This document shows, one piece after another, positions 22,101 through 33,225 of a stretch of 64,000 bases of DNA. The DNA lies in contig NC_079203.1 in the NCBI RefSeq assembly GCF_026745355.1, positions 7,321,627-7,385,626 of the forward strand, in the 5' to 3' direction. The notes under the pieces were generated by a model. The model saw nothing but the letters and a program-made list of their open reading frames with translations, made no database searches and was not told the origin of the DNA. A program made the translations under genes and the position numbers. Position 1 is the first letter of the stretch. Every line of letters starts with the position of its first letter. The stretch is from Beta vulgaris subsp. vulgaris. Lineage: Eukaryota > Streptophyta > Magnoliopsida > Caryophyllales > Amaranthaceae.

Positions 22101-25100
22101 ATGTAAAATTATAATAAGAGTACTTTGGTCTTTTATTATTTTGATATTTCATTATATTATTCTAGTTTTAATAAAGATGTCCTGTATCTAATACGTTTTT
22201 TTTCTAATTTAAAGCCATCTAAATTACTATATTAACAGAAACAATCTTAGGTACACCTACCTCTAGGTGTGTCCTGAAACACCTAATAATTTTTATTTGG
22301 CATGCCTTCTATTTAATTTTTTTTAAATATCTATACATTTAATTTTTTATGCTACCCTACTAAAGGCATTTATGATATTTTAAAATCATAAAATGTATCA
22401 ACATCAATTAATAAAGTCAAATAATTCTATTGAAAATGATTTAAAGCCAAGTGAATAAGGACATAGGTAGAAAATAAAAAAACGATGTCTTTAACTTTTT
22501 TCTTTTTTTGGTTGGCAAAGCTCCCTTTAATGAACTTTGACTTTATGATAATATTTTCTCATCGATTTAGGATATATTTGTATAATTCCTAAGAGTTTGG
22601 ATTCCTAACATGGTTAGGATTATTACTTTGTAAACACTATATATATTGATCAATGAAAATACTCCAAAATTACGGAGTTTTACACAATCTTACAGTCTAC
22701 CTCTTTGTTTTTTCAAAGTCAAAGTTCATTAACTTTTACCGTGTTTGAATATATAAGATTAAACATTATATGTGGGATCTTGTTAAATACGTTCCAATAT
22801 ATGTAGATTTAAGTTATCTGCATTTTATAATTTTCATTAATATATAATTGAAGAGATTAACAATCAAAGAATATCGTACCGATAATGAAAAAGTAAAAGA
22901 CACAAAGACGATACTTAGTACTTTCTTCGATTTTTTTTTAATTGCAACACTTTCCTAAAAGGGAAATAATTAATTACTTGCAACACTTTCTACTTTAACT
23001 TTTCTTTTTTCTCTATCTCTCGCCAAACACATAGGACCCTCTCTTTTTTCCCTCTCTATTTCTTTCCTACCCCAATTTTGTATTAAAGTTGGTCGGAAAA
23101 AAAAAGTGTTACAAGTAAAAAAATAACGGAGAAGGTAGAATTATTCTACAATAATTACTAATAACTCTAAGTTTGTCCTTCAAATAAATGGCAATGTAGA
23201 CAACTCTCTGAACATAGCCCCCCTTTGTCCTAAGAAATTATTGATCTTGTCTTTTGTTAGACGTACCAAGTACCCACCATCTTTATCACTTGAATTGATT
23301 GGTAGGCCTAGGCCCATTACACCAAATTGATAGGTATGCACATTAAATCTAGGTTAGTTAATCTATTTTCAAAGTCAATTATGGGTGTGTGTGTGTTTAG
23401 CCAAACAAAATAACGTGCCATTTTTTTTGAAGCTGTTTTGTGATGAAAGTGAAAACTTCTCAAAATCAAATTAGAAAACTATTAGTTATGTAAGTTTCTC
23501 TAAATTTATTGATTTTAGTTATTTATTTAGTCTTTTAAGACACTTATTATTTCATCACATCTTATCACATTTGTTTGTCTTAATTACACTGTCTGTTTGG
23601 CTTGAATTTTTTATTTTACATTGTTCATATCTTTTTATAGATTGAGTTTACCAATCAAAGGAATGCTACATTTTCCCCTACAATTTTTTAAGTATAGACA
23701 TTATCAACATGTTAATATCCTCTATTATATTGAAAAAAAAAACTTGAATAGACCAAGTTCACAATAACTTATTATGCATCGAAAATTATAAAATATAATC
23801 AGTTTTTATTTGATATAGTCAATTTTCGTTTGATATAGTCAGATTTTATATGTTATAATCACCTCTTATATAATCAGTTTATATATGATATAGTTAATGT
23901 TTTGTTATAGTCAATTTTTATATGATCTAATCGTATTTTTCCTAATATAATATTTTTTTTGTATGATAAAGTTAATTTATTTTATTATTTTGCTACAATA
24001 AAATTAGTTTATGTATACAATAAATTAATATGGACCTGATCCACCTAGACATTTTGTATATTAACAGGGTTACTAAACAAAGATCTATCATAACAACTTT
24101 TTATTAAATTTGCACCCTAAAGACTTAGAAAGGTTCTGAGGTACGGATAAAGTGATAACATTAACCTATACTCGTTTGGTCCCTCTCATTTGTTTGTTGT
24201 AACATTTTAATTTTTACACTATTTAAATATAGATTTTACTGTAAATTTTTGAATAATATATAAAAACAAATTCTAGTAGTACTATATAAAATGGTGTAGG
24301 ATTAACATATACTTCCTCTCCTTTATAATAATTGTACATTTTATTGGCACATTTTTCAGAAATATTTAAATAGTTGCACCATTTTTAACTTTCATGTATG
24401 TCGATGTATAATTTCAATATTAATATCTTTAATTATCGATAAGTAAAAAATTATAAAAAAAATTATTTTTAAAAAAATTACATCAAGACAAATCTAACAA
24501 GGTCTCATATAACCATATTCTAAATATAAGATGTGAATAGTGCGCAAAATAGAAATGGTGCAATTATTTCTAAACGGAAGAAGTATATATGAAGAGGGAG
24601 ACTGAGAGATAGAGATAGATAAAGGACTAGGACCAAATACGATAGGAGAAAGATAGAGGATATTATCATATGAGTAAATATTGCAATCAATATAAAAGTT
24701 CTCAACTTAAGATGTTTTAGCCTATTGGTTAAGATAGATGATGTAAGCCTGTGAGTCATAGGATAGGTTCGAATCCCTCCTGCCCTTCTATGTACTTTGT
24801 ACTGCCTTCGTGAATATGTGGATAAAAAAATATAAAAGTTCCCAAATAAGAAAAAAATAGACTGCAATTCTAGCGGTAATGAAGGCAACAGAAAAATTCT
24901 GCCAAAGGCTAAGAGCTAAGAGCTAAGAACTAAAACCATTTGAATTACGAGATTATCCATCTGATATATATGCTCAAATTCAATCATTTTTCACCCATAA
25001 TTAATTTCTCAATAGTCAAAAATGGGGGAAGAAAAATTTATAAAAAAAGTAGAGAAATTTAAATAAAGTTTTTTGGGGTTTGTTCAATTGATTAAGGAAA

Positions 25101-25171
25101 AAAAGATTGGAGAGAGAATAACCTGAAAAAGCCTTGGTGAGAGCTCCATGTTCATGAGAAAGATCAGCCAT
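19184..25171 (-). CDS. ANN4: annexin D4-like, six exons, giant first intron
   Basis: Membrane-binding annexin. Exons on the minus strand: 25171-25123, 21102-20930, 20783-20565, 19918-19703, 19552-19481, 19393-19184, in frame to 312 residues (start MADLSHEHG). All introns are GT-AG; intron 1 is about 4.0 kb, the others short. Distinctive D4 features are MHPWERDARL, GARKAYHSLFD, ASHVHGHERK and RILSTRSKLHL. Repeat I reads GLGVDEK and repeat IV RKGANEFTQ, so neither loop keeps the canonical GxGT; this fits the divergent calcium sites known for annexin D4. Exon 5 is 72 bp instead of the 90 bp of the other two annexins here. It is head to head with the D3-like gene, 24 kb away. Family and D4 assignment are both well supported. 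Confidence 0.9.
21764..21985 (-). mobile_element. tRNA-derived SINE in annexin D4 intron 1
   Basis: Body about 21779-21970 in minus orientation. Read on the minus strand it has an A-box-like TTAATGGTTGGAGC, a B box GGGAGTTCGACTCTC and an A-rich tail (T run at 21779-21791). It is flanked by direct repeats TATAGCTTTTGACAT (21764-21778) and TATAGCTTCTAACAT (21971-21985), 13 of 15 identical. Confidence 0.8.
22919..23137. mobile_element. Stowaway-like MITE in annexin D4 intron 1
   Basis: Body 22921-23135 (215 bp), TA on both sides. Terminal inverted repeats CTTTCTTCGATTTTTTTTTA and CCTTCTCCGTTATTTTTTTA, followed by TTG(C/T)AACACTTT on both strands. TA duplication and CTyCyTCCGT-type ends are Stowaway/Mariner hallmarks. 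Confidence 0.78.
23795..23935. repeat. degenerate 21-bp tandem repeat in intron
   Basis: Six or so imperfect units close to GATATAGTCAATTTTTATTT within intron 1 of the D4-like annexin. Units drift by substitutions and small indels. No coding or regulatory meaning is evident. Confidence 0.6.
24310..24585. mobile_element. second Stowaway-like MITE in annexin D4 intron 1
   Basis: Body 24312-24583 (272 bp) with TA on both sides. Ends CTTCCTCTCCTTTATAATAA and, from the other strand, CTTCTTCCGTTTAGAAATAA; both are followed by TTG(T/C)AC. A different Stowaway-like subfamily from the element at 22921. Confidence 0.78.
24689..24841 (+). mobile_element. short tRNA-derived SINE in annexin D4 intron 1
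   Basis: Body about 24702-24828. A-box region TTAGCCTATTGGTTAAG (24718-24733), perfect B box GGTTCGAATCC (24766-24776), tail GATAAAAAAA. A perfect 13-bp target duplication AATATAAAAGTTC lies at 24689-24701 and 24829-24841. At about 127 bp it is close to tRNA head plus short tail. Not a functional tRNA: the sequence does not fold into a full cloverleaf by eye. Confidence 0.85.
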
Positions 25172-25280
25172 TTCTTGATTATGAATTGAGGAGAGAGAGT
25201 GATGAAAGCTTAAAATTGAATATACTCAACGAAGACGAGACACAGAAAGTGGACCGAAAATAAGGATTAGCTACTGAAGA

Positions 25281-25288
25281 ATTTATAT
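25281..25288 (-). promoter_or_regulatory. possible TATA box of annexin D4-like gene
   Basis: Reads ATATAAAT on the minus strand, about 110 bp upstream of the start codon and between the gene and the Mutator-like element. Position fits a core promoter; sequence is weak. Confidence 0.4.
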
Positions 25289-25417
25289 GATGAATGATGA
25301 TCATCATGTCATAAGGACATATCCGCCATTTAGGAATTGTAGAAGGGGGGTGGGGGTGCAATATTTAATTCTTGTGAAACGCTTTATTAATGTGGAGTCA
25401 TATGATATTAATGAAAT

Positions 25418-26477
25418 TAATTTAAACAGTTTTTTCATTATCTACTCCTAATAAATTTTTTTATTTACCAGATATCGCTTACTTTCTTTTCATAATTCAC
25501 CATATACCCTTAACTATTTTAAAAATACATTAAAATATCTCTGATGACGAACTACAGTTAACACTTAACACCATAAGTCATTAACCATAATTCACCCTAA
25601 TTAACGTTGAAAACTTCTAATTAACCCTATCTCTCCCTAACCACCAACACTCAACCATCACCACCTGACCCCCACCCTAGCCCCGCCAGCCACCCTCTCC
25701 CACCTAACCTTACAGGCCCCAACCCCATCTCTTCCTACAACCCTCACCCACCCACCAACCAGAAGCCCCCCACCCTTACAACCCCTACCCGCCCCTCGAA
25801 TCTTAAAGTTCGACAACTTTTCCTAATTTATCAGACCCAATTTCAACTCTAATAGTAGGGCTTTCAATGTCGCCAAATTGCATCAATTAATCGTCATTCT
25901 AAACAAATTTCAATGGATTTAGACGACTATGAATACTTGGAAAAGACAATAGAAGAAGAAACGGGAGGTCAATCGAGCAAGAAGGAGAGAAGCGGGGAGA
26001 AGAGAGAGAACGGTTACAGGAAGAGGGTGGAAGGTGAAGGCGATGATCATCAAGAAGAAGATGTTGAAGATGAGAGGATGAGGAAGAAATCGAGAAGGGA
26101 GGATGAAAATGGCGAGGGGGGAGAGGTAAGGTGGGGGGCTGTAGCGGTGGGGTGGGGTGGGGTGGGGTGGGTAGGTGGGTGGGTTGGGGTGGGGGTAGCA
26201 TGGGTGAGGTGGGAGGCTGGTGGGGCTGGGGTGGGGGTCAGGTGGTCGTTGTTTGCTGGTTGAATGTTGGTGGTTAGAGAGAGAACTATGGTTAATTAGG
26301 ATTTTTTAAGGTAAATTAAGGTTAATGATTGATGGAGCTAATCGGCATTAGTCATTAAGGATATTCTAATGTATTTTAAAGAAATTGAGGTGTATCTGGT
26401 GAATCTTGAAAAAAATAGGGGTATTTGGTGAATAAAATTTTTTATCTGAGGTACATGGTGAAAATTCGTAATTTACA
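25418..26477 (+). mobile_element. Pack-MULE-like element with ~350-bp inverted arms
   Basis: Body 25427-26468 (about 1.04 kb). Left arm (about 25427-25800) and right arm (about 26130-26468) are imperfect inverted repeats along their whole length. For example, AACCACCAACACTCAACCA on the left pairs with TGGTTGAATGTTGGTGGTT on the right, and the C-rich part of one faces the G-rich part of the other. Flanks TAATTTAAA and TAATTTACA form an 8/9 match, the 9-bp target size of Mutator-like elements. Between the arms is a gene-like segment, described separately. It lies 250 bp upstream of the D4-like annexin start. Confidence 0.75.
25913..26125 (+). pseudogene. captured first exon of RBM39/CC1-like splicing factor
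   Basis: Open from ATG at 25913: MDLDDYEYLEKTIEEE, then a highly charged stretch rich in Lys, Arg, Glu and Asp (KKERSGEKRENGYRK, DERMRKKSRREDENGEG). It ends at a consensus splice donor GAG|GTAAGG at 26125/26126. The opening M-D-(F/L)-D-(E/D)-Y-(E/D)-Y-L-E-K-T and the charged tail match the N-terminus of plant RBM39/CC1-like splicing factors. Only exon 1 and about 100 bp of leader are present; no RRM domain follows. It lies between the inverted arms of the Mutator-like element, so it is a transduplicated fragment rather than a gene. The family call is from memory of the N-terminal motif. Confidence 0.6.
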
Positions 26478-27082
26478 TACATCTAATAAATATAAATTCG
26501 GATCAAATTAAATTTCCTTGCAAGTAAAAGACGGACATTGAATTGAATATTATATTACTAAAGCTGTCAAAAAAAACGATTCGACCTGAATGTGAAAGGA
26601 TTTGTAACTAACTTGTACCTGAAACTTTGGTAAAACAGATCACCTATAAATCGACATGTACCTGACCTGATAACGATTGATAACTGCTCTACCCAATACT
26701 CCATGACCTAAACCTGAACCGCCACCAGACCAAAAAAGACTGATAAGCGAAGTGATGCGGCTTGACAACGATATGAACCAGATTCAACATTTGATCTGAT
26801 TTAGGACATGAAACCGATCATAACTCGACTCAACATGTTAATGTCCCAACCTATTGCGATCCATTACCTGATTTTATAAGGCCTGTTGTGACCTATTACC
26901 TGGTTTTACGTGACATGTTGCAACCTCTTACCCGATTTTACTAACATTTTGGTTGTTGATATTTGAGTAATTGGTATATAGATGTGTACTTACTAAATTG
27001 ATAACTACTAACGATTATTATCAACAATCAACATTCAAAGTGCTATCTCACACTCAGGAGACAAGATCTATTTAGACTTTAA
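26478..27082. other. intergenic with short degenerate repeats
   Basis: No coding signal. At about 26855-26945 a unit close to TATTACCTGGTTTTA recurs three times at 35-40 bp spacing. Nothing else recognised. Confidence 0.4.
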
Positions 27083-29020
27083 CACTAGAGTAAAAAAAAT
27101 GAAAGGGATGTGCTTTAAGCAATGTATTTTTTAGAAAACGCAACCCTTAAGTATGAAGGGTTGCGGTGATCCAGAAAACGTAGCCCTTTTGATATGAAGG
27201 GTTGCGGTTTTTAGGCTATACACAACCCTTTATGTGAAGTTGCGGTTTCCCAATTAAGCGCAGCCCTTTTGAAACGAAAGGCTGCGGTTTTTTGACCCCC
27301 GCTGCCCTTCACTAACATAAAGGGGTGCGTTAGCACAACAACTGCAACCCTTCACTTTAAAAGGGTTGCGATGAAGGGCTAAACGCACCCCTTCCTTAAC
27401 AAAAAATTCGCGCACAACTTTTACTAAAAACTAAACACAAATTTCCCTCGCTCACTCACTTACTCCCTCTCACTTCTCACTCACTCTTCACTCTCTCCTC
27501 TCCTCTTCACCACCGGTGCCCTAACTCAACCACCGACGACGCACACCTTACTCCGTCTTACTCATTCTCCTCAATTACTCTCTTTCACTCCTCACTCACT
27601 TACGCCACCTTCACTCTCTCCTCTTTTCTTTTATAGTTGCGGGTTTCTATAGTTTCATTTTTTTTGCATGTGCACCACCACCATGATGCAGCACCACCTT
27701 CACTCTCTCCTCTCCTCCTCTTCTGGTAATTCGCCTCTTTTCAATTTTTTCACTTTCCAAAACATTAATAGTTGTGGGTTTCATCTTTTGTAGTTGCGGG
27801 TTTGCATGGGGTTGCAGAGAGTTGGCACTTGGTAGGGGGTGGGAGAGGGCTTGGGAGGATGGGCAAGGGGTGTGTGCGAGTGTGGGGACTAGCTGGGGAG
27901 GGTGGCCAGGGGGTGTACGTGGGAGGGTGTGAGGGTGGGCAAGGGGTGGTATTAGTAAAATTTGTTGATATTATGTGATTAAATGTGTAATCTGAATTTT
28001 GTTAATTGTAGGAAAAGAGACTAAGCAAGGATAAAATAAAGTTCCAACTATCTCTTCTCTTTTCATTTCTTGTCACTGGTGTTAAGAGGTATAATGTTTA
28101 ATCTCTTTTCATGTTTTATTCTTTGTTTGATTGGTTGATGTGTTTCAATTTGATTAAAGTTATGATATTTATTGATATATGTATGTTTCTTGATATGAGA
28201 TTATATGAAAACAATTTAGTTTAATTTAGCTATAAATCATGATCATAAGCCTAGATATCCGTTCAAGACTTACTCATTAGGAGTATGTCTTGAATAGTCC
28301 CCGATTTGGGACTGTTCTTGGACGTTTGATCTCACTTAGGTAGTGAATGTGTGTCTTCTTTTCAATTCTGAGAAAAGTTTTGGCTTATCGTTTCTCTACA
28401 TTGTTCTCTGGGTACATATGTAGATAAGCAATTATCTACATTGTGTACTAGGAGAACTGTAGGGAAATGCTGCCGGATTTTCGTTAGAATTGAAAAGTTG
28501 GCATATATTCACCTGGAAAAAGGAATATCCTCGGCATTAGTGATGTTGATGATGAGGAAGAGTATGATGCATTTGAGGACATCCCAACTTTTACCTATCC
28601 TGAAAATAGAGTAGAAGATGATGTGAATATGTCAAAGAACTATATGCGTGTAGATCACAAGGAAGGGATACCATGTTGAAGATCCTAAGAAACGGGGAAC
28701 GGTCAAAAAATCATGAGACATATATTCAGGTATGTCTAATTTGTCCACTTCGTAACTAATATGATAATTTTTTGGCTTATTCTTGTTGTTGGTCGAATTT
28801 TAGGAACGTTAAATGTGCTTTTAGGCCTACATGGCAAAGGGGGAATGCAGTGGGGTGGCGGTGGTTCTGGAAGCTAGTGTTACAAATGTGGAGAGTCGGG
28901 TCACATGGCACTGGAATGCCCATTTGGTGCTCTCCACATTTATAACATTTCCAACACCACCGCCGCTACCACCTAATGGGCATTCCAATGCCATGTGACC
29001 TAACTCTCTTCATTTGATAC
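27083..29020 (+). mobile_element. degenerate CACTA-like (En/Spm) element
   Basis: Starts with CACTAGAG followed by an A-rich run at 27083. From 27120 to 27400 the words CGCAACCCTT and AAGGGTTGCG alternate several times in both orientations, like subterminal transposase-binding repeats of CACTA elements. A CT-rich leader-like stretch, intron-like DNA and short coding-like pieces follow (near 28545: DDEEEYDAFEDIPTF). No matching right terminus and no intact transposase were found, so it is a remnant; the right limit is arbitrary. Confidence 0.5.
28845..29018. pseudogene. inverted duplicate of Gly-rich CCHC zinc-knuckle fragment
   Basis: On the plus strand near 28878-28930 the codons read CYKCGESGHMALECPFG, a CCHC zinc knuckle preceded by GGT-rich (Gly) codons. 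Immediately downstream the minus strand encodes GHMALECPLGGSGGG followed by a decayed second knuckle. Two fragments of one glycine-rich zinc-knuckle protein are thus arranged in opposite directions and share the GAGAG(T/C) junction. Both are far too short to be genes. Parent family unknown; tandem Gly-rich knuckles occur in several plant nucleic-acid-binding proteins. Confidence 0.6.
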
Positions 29021-29108
29021 CACAATCGATCTTAAAGTTGTGAGATATACTTTTTACAACATATTAACCCATGGTTTTAGATAGAGAAAAGAGGAATGGA
29101 GAAGAGGG

Positions 29109-31594
29109 TGTAACACCCCTAAAATCCATACACGTCTATGACTACGTCGCATCGACTTTGGGAGTTTTACCGCCGCGGTGAAACGCAAGGCTTATTGTAA
29201 AGAAATGTTAACTTAAATCATTTTCACGAAAACTAGACTGCAGCGGTAATAAAGATGTAACTACAACTCGGGAATCATCAACGACCCCTTTTTATTCAAA
29301 ACACAAACTAATTAAGTAAATCATAATAGTTTTATAATGCTTAATTGAAACGCTTAAAAGTTTCAAGACTAAGAAACTATCCCCCGTATGCTCAACATCA
29401 TGCAGCAACACCACCGCACCTAGTCTGCTTCCCATTGTAGTATCAATGGTTCATCAGAGGTCAACCAACAACACAATAACACACAATCAGTTATACTGAG
29501 TACATAGTAAAGCATTAAGTGCATACATAGCATAATCAAAGCATAAGGATCATTCCTAGACATGATATTACAATAGCATTACATTCTTTACTTTTTATTT
29601 AGTTGGCAGCGAACGGGAACAGTCATCTTACTATAATCATACGGGCTACTTAATCCTTAATAGACAACTTGGTCTATTAGATGAAATGCAAATACGGTTT
29701 CGTTCCGTCCCACATCCATCACCTTAGTATGCATACACCCAAGATCGTACGGAACCTTCCGCCTACTTGAGTTATCAAAATTTATAAGGACACTACTGTC
29801 ATCACAGTAGGCCTGCGTAGGAGTGTAGAACAAGTCCCACACTCCCCCCATTGTTCATCACTTGTAGGGAGTCCAACTACAAGTTTATTACCAAAAATCC
29901 TTTCTTAGTATTGTTCATTCATACTACATTAAATATATCATCATGTAACGTTCCTTCTTAGATACAATACTCAAATCTTTACCTCTTGTAACATCCTTGT
30001 TACATCATAGATCAATGAATACAAATCCAATAATCATGCTTATGATACGATAGAATTACGCATTATAATGCTACATATCGATTTCCAATCACAATCATGT
30101 TACGAAAAAATCTTAGCAATCACAATCGTTCCCTATCATGATTCTAGGTTCCGATAGAATAAATCACAACCTAACATGATACTAGTAATTGCAACTGAAC
30201 TGGTACGCATACGTACCTTGTAACGAAGAATTTTCGCTCCCTAATCAAACGTTCCGCTTATGAAATTGGGACCCAAACGAGTAAGGAAGTACTTCAGTGC
30301 TATGTCCTTGATATTATTAACATATAACACGTGATTAGCTATATAAACTTAGTATGTCGGAGTATAAAAATAACTAATCTCATTGTTTATTAACTTTCTT
30401 TTCTTTCATAACTCTATTGAACTTAGCGTCTTTTAAGAGCCAACAACAGTGAGCAAAGCTGATTTTAGTTAGTTTAATAACATAGTACCTTTACCAACTC
30501 CATTTAAAAATCCTTATGTCCAATACTACTAAAATCATATTTGAATAACAAGGCCATTATAACATTCTAACTATAATCAATAATCTAATTCCTTAACTTT
30601 ACACTCTACTTACTTACAAAACCTTAAATCAGATTTACAACTTAAATCAATTTTACAAACTTAATCAATTAATAATTTACTCTAATTACAATTTAATTAA
30701 CTTACAATTTAATATAATATAAAAAGATTATACAATATTAAAACTAAAATAATATCATATTATATACATATTTTTTTATACCACTAAATCTCGTCGGCGT
30801 CAAACACCGGCAACCGAACTCCGGCAACGACTAGACACGCTCCACCACACTTGCGCACCGCTCACACGCATGCACCACGAGCCTCGACCCTCGCGCGACT
30901 CGCACACCACACTCGCACACTCCACTCGAGGTCTCGCCCTCGCCTTCACGCACCATACTCGAGCCCCAACCTCGCTTGTCGCAAAGCACACTCGAAACCC
31001 TCCTTGGTTCGCAAGCACGACTTCGCACCCCCAAACCTCGTCGCACGGATCGCTCGCACAAACCCTCAAACGCCTCACGCACGATTCGCTCGCTCACACA
31101 CCGCACAGCACCCTCACACATAGCACACCCCAATCCTCGTCGCACCGTCCGACGCTCGCACAACACTCGAGACACGACCACACTCGCTCGCATAGCCCTC
31201 TCACACAAGCCGCACACACAACCTCGTCAAGGGCAACGAGATTCCGAGGAGGCGACGAGGGAGAAGAAGAGAGAGGAGAGAAAATTTGAGAGAGAGAAAC
31301 GGCTGAGAGGGAGAGGGAGAGGGATTATGGTTTTTTTCTGAATTTTTTATTCTTTTGTTTTTATTCCTCCTATTTATAGTGTGGCCATCCTAAGTCTAAT
31401 AGGACTTGGTTTATTTTATTTATTCCGAAAGTAAAATGAACCGAACTATAATATAATTACGTTATAGTTGTAAGCATACCAAAACTGTACTATTATTATT
31501 ATTATTTTGTAAATAATACTAAAATACTTTTCGATTCTATTCTTAATATTTTCTCATTCATAAAGAATTAACTCCAAAAATACAGAGTATTACG
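29109..31594 (-). mobile_element. solo LTR, Ty3/gypsy chromovirus-like
   Basis: The plus-strand left end is TGTAACACCCC and the right end GTATTACG. On the minus strand this reads (C/T)GTAATACTC ... GGGGTGTTACA, the termini I associate with Tekay-type gypsy LTRs, with the first T mutated. A minus-strand TATA (ACTATAAATA, 31371-31380) precedes a CT-rich leader and a GC-rich segment (30790-31320). No internal gag/pol sequence lies beside it, so it is a solo LTR of about 2.5 kb. Flanking 5-bp duplication unclear. Overlapping open frames in the GC-rich part are not genes. Confidence 0.6.
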
Positions 31595-31929
31595 AGGAGC
31601 TCTCCCTCGCTGCCTCTTCAGTAGTTTGAGCTTTTATCCATGTACATATCATTAGGTATGGTATAGATACGTACACACTTACTTTTATATCTCTGTTCTT
31701 TTAGTTTCTTGTTCATAAATTCTAACCAAGTATTTTAGTTTATGCAAAACTTGCCTAATTAATTTTGAAATTTTCATACATTCCATAAGGAATATATAAC
31801 TTGAAATCTTTTACCTATTTTTTAACTACAAATTCTTCAAAAAGACGGCCTAATGTAAGCTTAATATCGGACCAATTAATTAATATTAGCAATAGTTCTC
31901 ATTGCATTTATTAGTTACACTCTTTAACT

Positions 31930-33225
31930 AAAAAGTTAAGTCAAAAATCGTAATTATTAACTAACCATACCTTCTAATGCAAAACTCATAACTATTATCT
32001 AGAAAATCATAACTATCAACCAAAAACCAATAAAAAAAAAAACCAAAATATCATAACTATAAACACAAAACAATAACTTTTAACCAATACCATAACTACT
32101 AATCTAAAACAATAACTATTAACCCGGAAATTATAGATAGTAACCACAAAGCATAATTATTAACCTAAAACCATAATATTAACCAGAATTGCATACTCGC
32201 AAACCATAAAACTATTATTATTTCTAACCCAAAACCATAACTATCAGTGCAAAACAGTAACTATTAATTAGAAAACTATAACTTATAACCGTAAAACTAT
32301 AACTATATCCAAAAAAACCATAACTATCAACCTATTAATCATAACTATATACCATAATCATTAATTAATCCAAAACTATTAACCAAAAACATAACTATGA
32401 ACCTAATAATTTGAACTATTTACCAAAAATCATAACAAGCCCAAAAACATAGCTAATAACCAGAAAGTCATAAATATTAATCACAAAGGTAATATTAACC
32501 TAAAAATCATAATCTAAATACCTTAACTATTGATCCATAACCATAACCATAACCATAACTAATATCCTGAAAGTTATAACTATTAATTCAATACTATAAC
32601 TGTTAAAATAAAGATCATAACTATTATTCCAAACCTAGAATTTGTTCTCAAGATTTTGAACACAATATGAACTTAACTTTGACTAATTCGTTGATATCAA
32701 CAGATTTTTCGACAGTCCAATTCGACCACCAAAAATTATGAACTTCGATAAAAGTTAGTATTAGGTTACTAGTTATAGTTGTTAATTGGTTAATACTTTC
32801 TTAACCCAAAACTATTAACCAAAAACATAACAACGAACCTAATAATTTGAACTTTAAATCCAAAATCATAACTAGTCCAAAAACATAGCTAATAACCAGA
32901 AAGCCATAAATATTAACCAGAAGTAACTATTAACCTAAAAATCATAATCTTAATACCTTCAGTATTGATCCATAACCATAACTAATATCTTGAAAGTTAT
33001 AACTATTAATTCAATACTATAACTGTTAAACTAAAGATCATAACTATTTCCAAAAACTACAATTGCTTCTCAAGATTTTGAACACAATATTAACTTAACT
33101 TTGATTAATTTGCCACTGTCAACAGACTTTCGACGATCCAATTCGACCACCAAAGATTATGGTTTTCGGTAAAATTAGTTAGTATTAAGTTAATAGTTAT
33201 AGTTGTTAATCGACCAATACTCTCT
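31930..33225. repeat. AT-rich ATAACTATTAACC repeats and ~430-bp duplication
   Basis: From about 31930 to 32650 the word CATAACTATTAACC and close variants recur at 18-25 bp spacing dozens of times. Within this, about 32370-32800 is repeated at about 32810-33225: both copies have CCATAACTAATAT, then TCAAGATTTTGAACACAATAT, then CCAATTCGACCACCAAA, then GTTATAGTTGTTAAT in the same order. Non-coding satellite-like DNA. Confidence 0.7.

Noticed and set aside
24718..24776. tRNA gene (A and B boxes)
   Set aside because: Target duplication and A-rich tail show it is a SINE, and no full cloverleaf can be drawn.
30800..31341. Overlapping open frames of 90-139 codons on both strands
   Set aside because: They lie in the GC-rich leader of the solo LTR, are made of low-complexity His/Arg/Ser/Thr or Cys/Arg codons, and occur on both strands at once.
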